Shown one piece after another: positions 23,936-33,515 of a stretch of 64,000 nucleotides of DNA (the stretch's first letter is position 1; each line of letters begins with the position of its first letter). The notes beneath the pieces are model-generated. The model searched no databases, was not told the DNA's origin, and saw only the letters and a list, made by a program, of their open reading frames with translations. Where the stretch lies: positions 1 through 64,000 of the forward strand of contig CALKJU010000083.1 of assembly GCA_937995535.1 (NCBI GenBank), written 5' to 3'. The DNA comes from an uncultured Alphaproteobacteria bacterium (GTDB lineage Bacteria; Pseudomonadota; Alphaproteobacteria; Geminicoccales; Geminicoccaceae). Position numbers and translations under genes: made by a program.

Positions 23936-25257
23936 TAGACCCGCTCGCCGCGCCGCTGCGCCTCGGCCGCGGCCTCCTTCGGCGTCTGCTGCCCGGCGCA
24001 GACGCTCTGGAACATGTTGAGGACGATGAAGTCGGCCTTGGCCGCGGCGGCGGCCGCGCCCGGCTTGCCCTTGTAGCTCTGCGGCAGGGCGTTGCGCATC
24101 ACGTCGCGATAGGCCTCGATCTTCGGATCGGAGGCCCACAATGGGTTGTGGTCGTAGGCCTGGAGCGGATGGCACCAGTAGCCGATCGACGCGTCCTGCC
24201 ACGCCGCGTACTGCTCCTGCTCCATCATGAAGCGCAGATATTCCTTGGCGGCGTTGGGGGCCGGCGTGTAGCCCATGACGACCGCGTTGATGACCAGTGC
24301 GCCTTGGGTCGGGAAGCCGACCGGGCCGATCGGGTAGCTCGCATGGTCGATGTCGTCGGCCATCGCCCGGACCGTCGCGTCCTCGCTGTTCTTGGCCGCG
24401 TAGTAGATCGAGATGCCGTTGTTGGTGAGCGAGATCTCTCCGGCGAGGAACGCCTTGTTGTTCGACGGGTCGAGCCACGAGAGCGTGCCGGGGATGAACG
24501 TGGCGTAGAGTTCCTTTGCGTATTCCAGCGCCTCGATGGTCTGTGGGTTGTCGATCACGACATTGTCGTTCTCGTCGACCAGCGACGAGCCGTAGCCCCA
24601 CAGCACCCAGTCGGTCCAGCCGCCGTCGCCGACCGCGTTGCCGAGGGCGAAGCCGACCGGCCGTCCCTTCGCCTGCAACGCCTTGCACAGGGCGAGGAAG
24701 CCCGGGAAGTCCATCGGCACGCTGTCGTAGCCGGCCTCCTGGATCCACGACTTGCGGTGGACCATGGTGCTGCCACCGCCGCCCACGGGGATCGACTTCC
24801 AGACGTCGGGCGACTGCTTGCCGTAGATCTCGGCGACCGGGAACCAACCACCATACTTCGCGCCGAGGTATTTGGCGAGGTCGGTGACATCCAGGAGTTT
24901 GTCCTGAAACAGGAACGGATCCTCCTGCCAGGCCAGGATGATGTCCGGGCCACTGCCGACATTGGCGGCGACCGCCGTCTTGGGGCGGAGATCCTCCCAG
25001 CCCTCGCTGTCGACGGTCACGTCGATCCCGGTCTTCTCAGTGAATTTCTTGGTGTTCGCGAGCCACAGCGTCTCGTCGCCCTGGACGAACTTCGCCGGAC
25101 GCAACACGCGCAGCTTGGCACCGGACTCGAGCGCGAACGCAGGTGGCGCCACGTCCGCGACCGGGATCGCCGCACGCAGCGTGCGCCCGCCGAGCATCGC
25201 GGCACCACCCAGCATCAGGCCGGCCCGCAGTGTACGCCGTCGGTTCCAGGTCAACAT
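23923..25257 (-). CDS. Orphan carbohydrate ABC transporter binding protein (extracellular family 1)
   Basis: This is a 444-residue exported binding protein of the MalE/UgpB class. The N-terminus (NRRRTLRAGLMLGGAAML) looks like a Tat signal. Family features are the start KLRVLRPAKFVQGDE, GPDIILAWQEDPFLF, and GWTDWVLWGYGSSLVD in the ligand cleft region. GGGGAGG lies 5 nt before the ATG. No permease or ATPase gene is next to it: the upstream gene is glnD and the downstream gene is the Cys-rich protein. It either feeds a transporter encoded elsewhere or has lost its partners. Its 3-prime end lies inside a 59-bp repeat. Confidence 0.85.
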   Translation of the reverse strand: MLTWNRRRTLRAGLMLGGAAMLGGRTLRAAIPVADVAPPAFALESGAKLRVLRPAKFVQGDETLWLANTKKFTEKTGIDVTVDSEGWEDLRPKTAVAANVGSGPDIILAWQEDPFLFQDKLLDVTDLAKYLGAKYGGWFPVAEIYGKQSPDVWKSIPVGGGGSTMVHRKSWIQEAGYDSVPMDFPGFLALCKALQAKGRPVGFALGNAVGDGGWTDWVLWGYGSSLVDENDNVVIDNPQTIEALEYAKELYATFIPGTLSWLDPSNNKAFLAGEISLTNNGISIYYAAKNSEDATVRAMADDIDHASYPIGPVGFPTQGALVINAVVMGYTPAPNAAKEYLRFMMEQEQYAAWQDASIGYWCHPLQAYDHNPLWASDPKIEAYRDVMRNALPQSYKGKPGAAAAAAKADFIVLNMFQSVCAGQQTPKEAAAEAQRRGERVYRRT

Positions 25258-25511
25258 GTTCGCCTCCCCTCAACTAGACGCAACACCCGTGAGTAACATG
25301 CTAGCGGCCGCCACCCTGGCCTCGCAAGCCGGGTTGGTCGCCGTTTGCGGTGGAATGGCGTCCGGCCTCCGGATAATACTTCTAAAGTCGCCGGTTGCGA
25401 CGCACCGCCAGCCCGTCCTGCTCCTCGCGATCGGCCTCCAGCCGGTCGCCCTAAGCCGCCGCGCTAACGGGCGGACGGGCGCGCGGCTCGACGTGGGGTG
25501 TCGGTCGCCGC

Positions 25512-28235
25512 TCACGTCATCGCCAGGGCCTCGGCGAGGCCCTTCTGGATGCGCTGGATCCTCGCCCGCTGGGTCACCTTCAGGCCGAACACGTCCTTGA
25601 CGTAGAACACGTCCACGACACGCTCGCCGTAAGTGGTGATGTGCGCGCTGTTGATCACCAGGCCGAGATCCTTCAGGGTCCGCGCCAGGTCGAACAGGAG
25701 GCCCGGGCGGTCGCGGCCGTTGACCTCGATCACGCTGTGCGTGCGCGACGCGTTGTTGTCCACCAGCACGCGCGGCTCGACCTTGAAGACGTCGGTGCGG
25801 GAGGGCAGGGTCCGGCGGCCCTGGAGGGCCTTGTCGAGCCAGATCTCGCCGCCGAGCGCGCGCTCGATGTTGCGGCGGATGCGGGCGAGGCGCGCCTCGT
25901 CGTCGATCACCCGGCGCGTCTCCGCGTCCTGGAAGCCCAGTACGTCGAGCGCCATCCCGTCCTGGGTGGTGAAGATGCGGGCGTCGACGATGCTGGCGCC
26001 GCTGAGCGCCAGAGCCCCGCCGATCTTCATGAACAGGCCTGGATGGTCCGAGGCGTAGAGAAAGAGTTCCGTGCGGTCGCGGAACCGGTCGGTGCGGAAG
26101 TCGAGAACCAGTGGAGCGCGGGCGGCGTCGGCGCCGTGCATCAGCCGCGCATGGTGGACGAGCTGGTCGGTGGGGAAGGCGAGCCAGTAGCGGGGATCGT
26201 GGCGGTCGAGGTGGGTCGCGATCTCGGCTTCGCACCAGCCCTCGGCGGCCAGCGCCGTGGCCACCTCGGCCTGGGCGCGAGCCCGCCGTTCGTTGCGCCG
26301 GCCGGTCGGATCGCCGCTCGCCATGGCCAGCGCCGCCTCGTGGTACAGCTCGCGCAGGAGCTGACCCTTCCAGCCATTCCACACGTTCGGCCCGACGGCG
26401 CGGATGTCGGCGGCGGTGAGCACCAGGAGCAGCTTGAGCCGCTCCGGCGACTGCACCGTCGCGACGAAGTCGGCGATCGTCTTCGGATCCTCGGTGTCGC
26501 GGCGGAACGCCGTGCTGCTCATGATGAGATGGTGCCGCACCAGCCAGGCGACCGTCTCGGTGGCGTCGTCCGCCAGCCCGAGCCGCGGGCACAGCCGCTT
26601 GGCGATCTCCTCGCCGATGACGCTGTGGTCGGCGCGCCGCCCCTTGCCGAGGTCGTGGATCAGCGCAGCGAGATAGAGTTCGCGCCGCGACAGCAGCTTC
26701 GGCATCAGCTCGGTGGCCAGCGGCAGCTCGTCGGCGAGCTTGCCATGCTCGATCTGCGAGAGCACCTCGATCACCCGGATCGTGTGCTCGTCGACCGTAT
26801 AGGCATGGTACAGGCCCTGCTGCATCTGCGCCACGACGCGACCGAAGTCGGGTACGAAGCGGCCGAGCAGGCCGGCCTCGTTCATCCGCGTCAGCGCCAG
26901 CGCCGGGTCCTTGCGCGAGCACAGGATGTCGAGAAACAGTCGGTTCGCCTCGGGATCCTCGCGCAGCCGCTGATCGACGCGTTTCAGGTTCTGGGTGACG
27001 GCGCTCAAAGCCTGCGGGTGGATGTCGAGCTCGCGCTCCTGGGCGAGGTGGAAGAGCTCGAGCATCCGGATCGGCTCGCGCTCGAACAGCCGGGCGTCGC
27101 CCAGCCCGACCCGCCCGGCATGGATCTCGAAGCCGTTGATGCTGCGCCGGCCGAAGCCGAAGCGCCGGCGAAGGAAGCCGGGCGGCCGGCGCTGCTGCTC
27201 GTCGAGCGCGGCGCAGATAACCCGGGTCAACGCGCCGACGTCCTTGGCGACCAGATAGTAGCGCTTCATCAGCCGTTCGACGCCGAGCGATCCGGGCCGG
27301 TCCCGATAGCCCATCCGCCGCGCGATCTCAGGCTGGACGTCGAAGGTCAGCCGTTCCTCGGCACGGCCGGTCAGCCAGTGCAGATGGCAGCGGACGGTCC
27401 ACAGGAAGCGCTGCGCGGCGAGGAAGGTGCTGAGCGTCTGGCGGGTCAGCACGCCGTGCCGCACGAGGTCGCCGATCGTCTCGATGCGGTAGAGGAACTT
27501 GCCGATCCACAACAAGGTGTGCAGGTCGCGCAGCCCGCCCTTGCCTTCTTTGATGTTGGGCTCGAGCAGGAACCGCGAGTCGCCGGCGCGGCGGTGGCGG
27601 GCATCGCGCTCGGCCAGCTTGGCCTCGATGAACTCGGCGGTGTGCCCGGCGATCACCTGCCGCTCGTAGGCCGCGACGAGCTGCTCGAACAGCGCCCGCG
27701 AGCCCCAGACGAAGCGCGCCTCGAGGAGTGCCGTGCGGACGGTGAGGTCCTCCTGCGCGAGGCGGATCGACTCGGCGATACTGCGGGTGGCGTGCCCGAC
27801 CTTGAGACCGACGTCCCACAACCGATAGATGAGGAACTCCGCCATCTGCTCGACGTGCGGCGTGCGTTTGTAGGGGTGAAGGAAGAGCAGGTCGATGTCG
27901 GAGTAGGGCGCGAGTTCGCCGCGGCCATAGCCGCCGACTGCGACCAGGGCGAGCTGCTCACCGGTCGTCGGGTTCGGCAAGCCGTAGAGGCGGCGGTCGG
28001 CGAAATCGAGCGCCCCCTGCAGCAGCCCGTCCATCTGCCGCGCGAGCTCGTGGTGGACGACCTCGGCGCTGCCACCGGCCATGAAGTAGCTGCGCAGGCT
28101 CTCGCGTCCGGCATCGAGGCGCCGCTGCATGAGCGGGCGCAGCTCCGCGGGCGAGGCGAGGGCGGGTGCCGCCTGCGCCAGCTCGGCGCGCAGACCGGTC
28201 GGGTCGACAACCACGTCCAAGCTGCTAGTTTCCAT
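25512..28235 (-). CDS. glnD: Bifunctional PII uridylyltransferase/uridylyl-removing enzyme
   Basis: This is the 907-residue nitrogen sensor that uridylylates PII when glutamine is low and de-uridylylates it when glutamine is high. Domains in order: nucleotidyltransferase with GGYGRGEL (101-108) and SDIDLL (112-117); the GlnD-specific linker with EPNIKEGKGGLRDLHTLLW; HD phosphohydrolase with His527-Asp528 in ALIHDLGKG; and two C-terminal ACT domains (about 722-800, with SDHPGLF, and about 840-907, with GRDRPGLLF). The ATG at 28235 is chosen because conserved sequence begins shortly after it; a much longer open frame upstream is an antisense artefact of the ccm genes. The length is normal for alphaproteobacteria. 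It is divergent from ccmD with a 95-bp gap that must carry both promoters. Confidence 0.95.
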   Translation of the reverse strand: METSSLDVVVDPTGLRAELAQAAPALASPAELRPLMQRRLDAGRESLRSYFMAGGSAEVVHHELARQMDGLLQGALDFADRRLYGLPNPTTGEQLALVAVGGYGRGELAPYSDIDLLFLHPYKRTPHVEQMAEFLIYRLWDVGLKVGHATRSIAESIRLAQEDLTVRTALLEARFVWGSRALFEQLVAAYERQVIAGHTAEFIEAKLAERDARHRRAGDSRFLLEPNIKEGKGGLRDLHTLLWIGKFLYRIETIGDLVRHGVLTRQTLSTFLAAQRFLWTVRCHLHWLTGRAEERLTFDVQPEIARRMGYRDRPGSLGVERLMKRYYLVAKDVGALTRVICAALDEQQRRPPGFLRRRFGFGRRSINGFEIHAGRVGLGDARLFEREPIRMLELFHLAQERELDIHPQALSAVTQNLKRVDQRLREDPEANRLFLDILCSRKDPALALTRMNEAGLLGRFVPDFGRVVAQMQQGLYHAYTVDEHTIRVIEVLSQIEHGKLADELPLATELMPKLLSRRELYLAALIHDLGKGRRADHSVIGEEIAKRLCPRLGLADDATETVAWLVRHHLIMSSTAFRRDTEDPKTIADFVATVQSPERLKLLLVLTAADIRAVGPNVWNGWKGQLLRELYHEAALAMASGDPTGRRNERRARAQAEVATALAAEGWCEAEIATHLDRHDPRYWLAFPTDQLVHHARLMHGADAARAPLVLDFRTDRFRDRTELFLYASDHPGLFMKIGGALALSGASIVDARIFTTQDGMALDVLGFQDAETRRVIDDEARLARIRRNIERALGGEIWLDKALQGRRTLPSRTDVFKVEPRVLVDNNASRTHSVIEVNGRDRPGLLFDLARTLKDLGLVINSAHITTYGERVVDVFYVKDVFGLKVTQRARIQRIQKGLAEALAMT

Positions 28236-28330
28236 CCTGGGCCAGATATCACAGTGGCTTGTCGCGCCCGCCGCGGGATAGCACAAGGCTGCTGCGGTCG
28301 AAGAGCGCGAACGCTGGGTGGGGTGTCGCC

Positions 28331-28564
28331 GTGGTCGAGTGGTTGGCGATGGGAGGCTATGGCGCCTACGTCTGGACGTCGTTCGTGCTGACCGTGGGCC
28401 TTCTGCTCGGCCTGCTCTGGCACAGTCACCGCCTCGCGCGCCGCCGCGAGGCCGAGCTGGCCGAACTGCGCAGCCGGCTGCGCGAGCCTCGGCCGCGCCC
28501 GGCGCCGCGCCTGATCCGCGAACGCGACACCGTCGGCGCCGACCAGGCGCCCGGCTCCGCCTGA
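28331..28564 (+). CDS. ccmD: Haem exporter protein CcmD
   Basis: This is a 77-residue single-helix membrane protein. It has the CcmD pattern: [13 protein letters not shown] on the periplasmic side, a helix ([15 protein letters not shown]), then a basic cytoplasmic stretch [13 protein letters not shown]. CcmD releases haem-loaded CcmE from the CcmABC complex. GTG 28331 is chosen because the conserved [12 protein letters not shown] part begins just after it; the ATG at 28349 would remove part of this. The usual ccmA, ccmB and ccmC genes are not in this window. Confidence 0.82.
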   Translation: MVEWLAMGGYGAYVWTSFVLTVGLLLGLLWHSHRLARRREAELAELRSRLREPRPRPAPRLIRERDTVGADQAPGSA

Positions 28565-28581
28565 GCCTGGAGCCGGTCTCG

Positions 28582-29037
28582 ATGCGCCTGCGCAAGCAAC
28601 AACGGCTTCTCCTGGTCGTCGTGATCCTGCTGCTCGTGGGCGGGGCGGCGGCACTGGCGCTGACCGCGCTGCGCGACAACGTCGCGTTCTTCGTGACGCC
28701 CAGCGAGATCGCCCGGGGCAGCGTCGACGCCGGGCGCAGCTTCCGCCTCGGCGGGCTGGTCGTCGACGGCAGCATCGAGCGCGGCCAGCCGCCCGAGATC
28801 AGCTTCGCCGTCACCGACACGGCGCACGAGGTCCGCGTCGTCTATCGAGGCATCCTGCCCGACCTGTTCCGCGAGGGACAGGGGGTGGTGGCGCAGGGCC
28901 AGTTGCGCGACGACGGGGTGTTCGTCGCCAGCGAAGTCCTAGCCAAGCATGACGAGAACTACATGCCGAAGGAAGTCGCCGACGCGCTCAAGGCGGCGGG
29001 CCACTGGCAGAACGACGACGGACGGGAGCAGCCGTGA
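28582..29037 (+). CDS. ccmE: Cytochrome c maturation haem chaperone CcmE
   Basis: This is a 151-residue periplasmic haem chaperone anchored by an N-terminal helix (about 8-28). The OB-fold body contains [11 protein letters not shown] and [18 protein letters not shown], and the haem-attachment motif is complete: His and Tyr in [10 protein letters not shown]. It carries haem from CcmC to CcmF. The stop overlaps the ccmF start (GTGA). Confidence 0.93.
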   Translation: MRLRKQQRLLLVVVILLLVGGAAALALTALRDNVAFFVTPSEIARGSVDAGRSFRLGGLVVDGSIERGQPPEISFAVTDTAHEVRVVYRGILPDLFREGQGVVAQGQLRDDGVFVASEVLAKHDENYMPKEVADALKAAGHWQNDDGREQP

Positions 29038-31019
29038 GCATCGAGCTGGGTCACTACGCCCTGGTCCTGGCGTTCGCGTTGGCGCTCGTCCAGGGCACCG
29101 TCCCGCTTTGGGGAGCGGCGCGCAACGACGCGGCACAGATCGCCATCGCGCCGATCGCGGCGCTGCTCCAGCTCGCTTGCCTGACGTTCGTCTTCGCCGT
29201 CCTGATCTATGCTTTCGTCGTGTCGGACTTCTCCGTGGCCCTGGTGGTCGCGAACTCGCACGCGGCGAAGCCGCTGATCTACCGGGTGAGCGGCGTCTGG
29301 GGGAACCACGAGGGCTCGCTCGTCCTGTGGGTGTGGATCCTCGCCCTGTTCGGCGCCTGCGTGGCGCTGCGCGGCGGCAACCTGCCGGCGGCGTTCCGCG
29401 CCCGCGTCCTCGCCGTGCACGGGATCATCGGCGCCGGTTTCCTCGCCTTCATGTTGTTCACCTCGAACCCGTTCCTGCGGCTCGATCCGGCGCCGCTCGC
29501 CGGGCGCGGCCTCAACCCGATTCTCCAGGACCCTGGCCTCGCGCTGCACCCGCCGATGCTCTATCTGGGCTATGTCGGGTTCGCCACGGCCTACGCCTTC
29601 GCCATCGCGGCGCTGATCGAGGGCCGGGTCGACGCGGCCTGGGCGCGCTGGGTACGGCCCTGGACCCTGGCCGCCTGGTCGGCGCTCACGCTCGGCATCG
29701 CGCTCGGCTCGTGGTGGGCTTACTACGAGCTCGGCTGGGGCGGATTCTGGTTCTGGGATCCGGTCGAGAACGCCTCGTTCATGCCCTGGCTCGCCGGCAC
29801 GGCGCTCCTGCACTCGGCGATCGTCGTCGAGAAGCGGGACACGCTCAAGAGCTGGACCGTGCTTCTGGCGATCGTGACCTTCTCCCTGTCGCTCCTCGGC
29901 ACCTTCCTCGTGCGCTCGGGCGTACTGACCTCGGTGCACGCCTTCGCCGTCGACCCGGCGCGTGGCGTGTTCATCCTCGCCTTGCTGGTCGTCGCCATCG
30001 GCGGCTCGCTGTTGCTCTACGCCTGGCGCGCGCCGAGCCTGCAGGGCGGCGGGGTCTTCGCGCCGATCTCGCGCGAGGGCGGACTTCTGCTCAACAACCT
30101 GCTGCTCGCCACGGCCACCGCGACCGTCCTGCTCGGCACGCTCTACCCGCTGGCCCTGGAGGCGCTGACCGGCGCGAAGATCTCGGTCGGCCCGCCCTAC
30201 TTCGATGCGACCTTCACGCCGCTCATGGTGCCACTGCTGATCGCCCTGCCGATCGGTGCCATGCTCTCCTGGAAGCGTGCCGACCTCGCCGCGCTCGCGC
30301 CGCGCCTCGGCGTGGCGCTCGCCGCGACGGTCGCGGCCGTCGGCCTGCACCTGCTCCTGCACGCGCCGCGCGGCTTCCTGGCGCTCCTCGGCTTCGCTCT
30401 CGGCTCGTGGGTGATCGTGGGCTCGCTGGTCGAACTGGCCGGGCGGGCGGCGCTCGACCGCGGCGGCGTCGCTGGCGGCCTGCGACGGCTCGCCGGCCTG
30501 CCCCGCTCGGCCTGGGCGATGACGCTGGCGCACATCGGCCTCGGCATCGCCGTGCTCGGCATCACCGCCACCGGCACGGGCCAGAGCGAGCGCATTCTGG
30601 CGATGGCGGCCGGCGATCGCGCCGAGCTCGCCGGCTACGACGTCACCTTCGAGGGCGTGCGGCCGGTCGAGGGGCCGAACTACGTCGCCGACCAAGGTCG
30701 CTTCACCATCCGCCGCGGCGATCGCCTGATCGCCGTGCTGGCCAGTGAGAAGCGGCAGTTCCCGGTCGAGGGGAGCACGACCACCGAGGCCGGCATCGAC
30801 ACGGGCCTGTTCCGCGACCTCTACGTCGTGCTCGGCGATCCTGCCGGCCGGGACGGCCTGTGGAACGTCCGCCTCTACCACAACCCGCTGGCGCTGTGGA
30901 TCTGGGGCGGGGCGGCGCTGATGGCGGCGGCCGGCGTGCTGGCGCTGAGCGATCGCCGGCTGCGCGTCGGCGCGCCGCGCCCGGCCCGCCAGCGGCTGGT
31001 TCCGGCGGCGGCGCGATGA
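29034..31019 (+). CDS. ccmF: Cytochrome c haem lyase subunit CcmF
   Basis: This is a 661-residue multi-helix membrane protein of the CcmF/CcmC superfamily. The signature [20 protein letters not shown] is the WWD-type haem-binding segment; [15 protein letters not shown] and the conserved periplasmic His regions are present. CcmF takes haem from CcmE and attaches it to apocytochrome c with CcmH and CcmI. The start is GTG 29034, four-base overlap with ccmE; the end overlaps ccmG by four bases. Confidence 0.95.
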   Translation: MSIELGHYALVLAFALALVQGTVPLWGAARNDAAQIAIAPIAALLQLACLTFVFAVLIYAFVVSDFSVALVVANSHAAKPLIYRVSGVWGNHEGSLVLWVWILALFGACVALRGGNLPAAFRARVLAVHGIIGAGFLAFMLFTSNPFLRLDPAPLAGRGLNPILQDPGLALHPPMLYLGYVGFATAYAFAIAALIEGRVDAAWARWVRPWTLAAWSALTLGIALGSWWAYYELGWGGFWFWDPVENASFMPWLAGTALLHSAIVVEKRDTLKSWTVLLAIVTFSLSLLGTFLVRSGVLTSVHAFAVDPARGVFILALLVVAIGGSLLLYAWRAPSLQGGGVFAPISREGGLLLNNLLLATATATVLLGTLYPLALEALTGAKISVGPPYFDATFTPLMVPLLIALPIGAMLSWKRADLAALAPRLGVALAATVAAVGLHLLLHAPRGFLALLGFALGSWVIVGSLVELAGRAALDRGGVAGGLRRLAGLPRSAWAMTLAHIGLGIAVLGITATGTGQSERILAMAAGDRAELAGYDVTFEGVRPVEGPNYVADQGRFTIRRGDRLIAVLASEKRQFPVEGSTTTEAGIDTGLFRDLYVVLGDPAGRDGLWNVRLYHNPLALWIWGGAALMAAAGVLALSDRRLRVGAPRPARQRLVPAAAR

Positions 31020-31573
31020 GCACGGCCACGCGCCCCGGCTCCACGCCGCGCCGGCTCCTGTTTCTCGTCCCGGCCGTCCTGTTCGCTGTCGTGGGCGCGT
31101 TCCTGGCCGTGGGCCTGACGCGCGACCCCGCGCGCCTGCCCTCCGCCTTGGTCGGCAAGCCGGTGCCGCAGTTCTCCCTGCCGCCGCTCGAAGGGCGCGG
31201 GGGTGCCGGACTGAGCGCCGCCGACCTGGCGAGCGGGCCGGTGCTGGTGAACGTGTTCGCTTCGTGGTGCGTGCCGTGCCGCGTCGAGCATCCGCAGCTG
31301 ATGCGCCTCGCCGCTCAGGGTGTCACCGTCCACGGGATCAACTACAAGGACGAGCCGAAGGCGGCGTTGGCCTTCCTGCGCGATCTGGGCGACCCCTACG
31401 CCCTGGTCGGCGCCGACCGCGACGGCCGTGCGGGGATCGAATGGGGCGTGTACGGCGTGCCCGAAACCTATGTGATCGACCGCGACGGGCGGATCACCTA
31501 CCGCCATGTCGGCCCGCTCATGGCCCACGACCTCGAGCAGAAGCTCCTGCCGTTGCTCGCCGAGGCGCGCTGA
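31016..31573 (+). CDS. ccmG: Thiol:disulfide oxidoreductase CcmG/DsbE
   Basis: This is a 185-residue membrane-anchored thioredoxin-fold protein with a helix at about 13-33 and active site WCVPC in NVFASWCVPCR. The cis-proline region GVYGVPETYVID is present. It keeps the CXXCH cysteines of apocytochrome c reduced before haem attachment. The ATG overlaps the ccmF stop, and its stop overlaps the ccmH ATG by one base. Confidence 0.93.
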   Translation: MSTATRPGSTPRRLLFLVPAVLFAVVGAFLAVGLTRDPARLPSALVGKPVPQFSLPPLEGRGGAGLSAADLASGPVLVNVFASWCVPCRVEHPQLMRLAAQGVTVHGINYKDEPKAALAFLRDLGDPYALVGADRDGRAGIEWGVYGVPETYVIDRDGRITYRHVGPLMAHDLEQKLLPLLAEAR

Positions 31574-32061
31574 TGGCGCGGCTGCTGCGGGTCGCCCTGG
31601 TGGTCCTCGCGACGCTGCTCTTCCCGCCGCAGGCGTTCGCCGCCACAGCGCCCGACGAGATCCTGTCCGACCCGGCCCTGGAGGCTCGCGCGCGGGCGCT
31701 CGGCAAGGAGCTGCGCTGCCTCGTCTGCCAGAACCAGTCGATCGACGATTCGGACGCCGACCTCGCCCGCGACCTGCGGCGGATCGTCCGCGAGCGCCTC
31801 GTCGCCGGCGAGAGCGATCGCGAGGTCAAGGAGTTCCTGGTCGCGCGCTACGGCGACTTCGTCCTCCTCGAGCCGCCGGTGCGGCCGGACACGTGGCTGT
31901 TGTGGGGTGGACCGGCCGCGGTGGCGAGCCTCGGCCTCGTCGCGATCGGCATCTACCTCCGGCGCCGCCGGCCCGTCGACGACGGTGCGGTGCCCCTCAC
32001 CGAGGCGGAACGGCGCAAGCTCGCCCGGCTGCTCGATCGGGATGGCGGCGCCCGCTCATGA
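31573..32061 (+). CDS. ccmH: Cytochrome c maturation protein CcmH
   Basis: This is a 162-residue protein with a signal peptide (about 1-24), the redox motif LRCLVCQNQSI, and a C-terminal membrane helix (WLLWGGPAAVASLGLVAIGIYL) followed by a basic tail. It presents apocytochrome to the haem lyase with CcmF and CcmI. It overlaps ccmG by one base and ccmI by four bases. Confidence 0.93.
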   Translation: MARLLRVALVVLATLLFPPQAFAATAPDEILSDPALEARARALGKELRCLVCQNQSIDDSDADLARDLRRIVRERLVAGESDREVKEFLVARYGDFVLLEPPVRPDTWLLWGGPAAVASLGLVAIGIYLRRRRPVDDGAVPLTEAERRKLARLLDRDGGARS

Positions 32062-33434
32062 GCCCGTGGCTGCTGATGGCGATCATGGTGGTCGCGTTCG
32101 CCGCCGCCGGCGCGCTCGCCTGGCCGGCGATCCGCCGTCCACCGCCGCCACCGCGCAGCAGCGCCCACCAGCTCGAGGTCTATCGGGACCAGCTCGCCGA
32201 ACTCGCCCGTGACGAGGCGCGCGGGCTGATCGGGACGGCCGAGGCGACGGCGGCGCGGCTCGAGATCGAGCGGCGGATCCTGCGCGTCGCCGAGGAGCCG
32301 GCGCCGCCCGTGGAGGCACCGGCCGGCCGCGCCGTCGCCGCCATGGTCGCCGTCGCGGTGCCGCTGCTCGCCACCGGCGTTTATCTCGTCGTCGGCTCGC
32401 CGACTCTGCCCGATCGCCCGCTCGCTGCCCGCTCGGCGGATCCCGGGCCCGCGGATCAACCCGACGTCGGCGCCATGGTCGCGCGTCTCGAGCAGCGGCT
32501 GCAGGCTCACCCGGACGACGTCGAGGGCTGGCTGATGCTCGGCCGCTCGCGCAGTGTCCTCGACGATTACGGTCTCGCCGCGACGGCCTTCCGCAAGGCG
32601 CTGGAGCTGCGGCCCGACGAGCCGGAGGCCCTGGGCGGTCTCGCCGAGAGCCTGATCGCGCAGGCCGGCGGGTTGGTCGGCGCCGAGCCGCGGAGCCTGC
32701 TCGAGCGGCTCGAGGAGCGCCTGCCCGGCGATCCGCGCGCTGGCTACTATCTAGGTCTGGCCGCGGCGCAGGCCGGCGACCGTGCGGCGGCGGCCGAGCA
32801 TTGGCGCCGGCTGCTCGCCGGGGCGCCGCGCGATGTGCCCTGGCGCGAGCCGGTGGTGGCGGCGATCCGCGCGGCCGGCACCTCGTTGGGGGTCGACGTC
32901 GCGGCGATCGTCGAGGCGGACCTCGGCGCGGAGCCGGATCCACGCGCCGCGGAGGCGGCGCGCATCGCCGCCCTGCCGCCCGAGCAGCAGCAGGCGCGGA
33001 TCCGTGAGATGGTCGACGGTCTGGCCGCGCGCCTGGAGGCCGACGGCGGGACGGTCGAGGAATGGTCCCGGCTCGCCCAGGCGCGGCTCGTGTTGGGCGA
33101 CCGCGCTGCCGCCGCGGCGGCGTGGGATCGCGCTCTCGCCGAGCAGCCGGACGATCCGCGGGCGCTGAAGGGCAAGGCGCGGGCGCTGCTGGGCGACGCG
33201 ACCCAACCCTCGGGGCTGCCGCTGGTGCCCGACGAGGCGGCGGCATTGCTGGAGAAAGCGGCCGCGCTCGGAGCCGACGATCCCGAGGTCGACTGGCTGC
33301 TCGGGATCCATGCGCTGCAGCAGGGCGCGCCGACCGAGGCGCGCGAACGCTGGGAGCGCGTCCTCGCTCGGCTCGACCCCACCGATCCCGGACGCGCCAC
33401 CGTCCAGAGCCAGCTCGACCGCCTGACGCCCTAG
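32058..33434 (+). CDS. ccmI: Cytochrome c maturation TPR protein CcmI
   Basis: This is a 458-residue protein with two N-terminal membrane helices (about 1-22 and 97-117) separated by a charged heptad region, then a periplasmic TPR domain (WLMLGRSRSVLDDYGLAATAFRKALELRPDEPEALGGLA and later repeats). It binds apocytochrome C-termini and delivers them to CcmF/CcmH. A second block of TPR-like repeats (about 320-458) makes it a two-block form. It is the last gene of the ccmDEFGHI operon, all overlapping from ccmE onward. Confidence 0.9.
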   Translation: MSPWLLMAIMVVAFAAAGALAWPAIRRPPPPPRSSAHQLEVYRDQLAELARDEARGLIGTAEATAARLEIERRILRVAEEPAPPVEAPAGRAVAAMVAVAVPLLATGVYLVVGSPTLPDRPLAARSADPGPADQPDVGAMVARLEQRLQAHPDDVEGWLMLGRSRSVLDDYGLAATAFRKALELRPDEPEALGGLAESLIAQAGGLVGAEPRSLLERLEERLPGDPRAGYYLGLAAAQAGDRAAAAEHWRRLLAGAPRDVPWREPVVAAIRAAGTSLGVDVAAIVEADLGAEPDPRAAEAARIAALPPEQQQARIREMVDGLAARLEADGGTVEEWSRLAQARLVLGDRAAAAAAWDRALAEQPDDPRALKGKARALLGDATQPSGLPLVPDEAAALLEKAAALGADDPEVDWLLGIHALQQGAPTEARERWERVLARLDPTDPGRATVQSQLDRLTP

Positions 33435-33515
33435 CCGCTGCCTACCCCTTGTCAGGTTGCGGGTGGCGGGCCCATGACGGCGGGCAGCGATCTGCGGCCA
33501 ATCGAGGGGAGGCCC

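Noticed and set aside
25641-28391. A 916-codon open frame on the plus strand opposite glnD
   Set aside because: Third-position GC bias leaves long open antisense frames here. The translation is repetitive in Asp, Glu, Gln, Val and Ala without domains, whereas glnD matches its family end to end.
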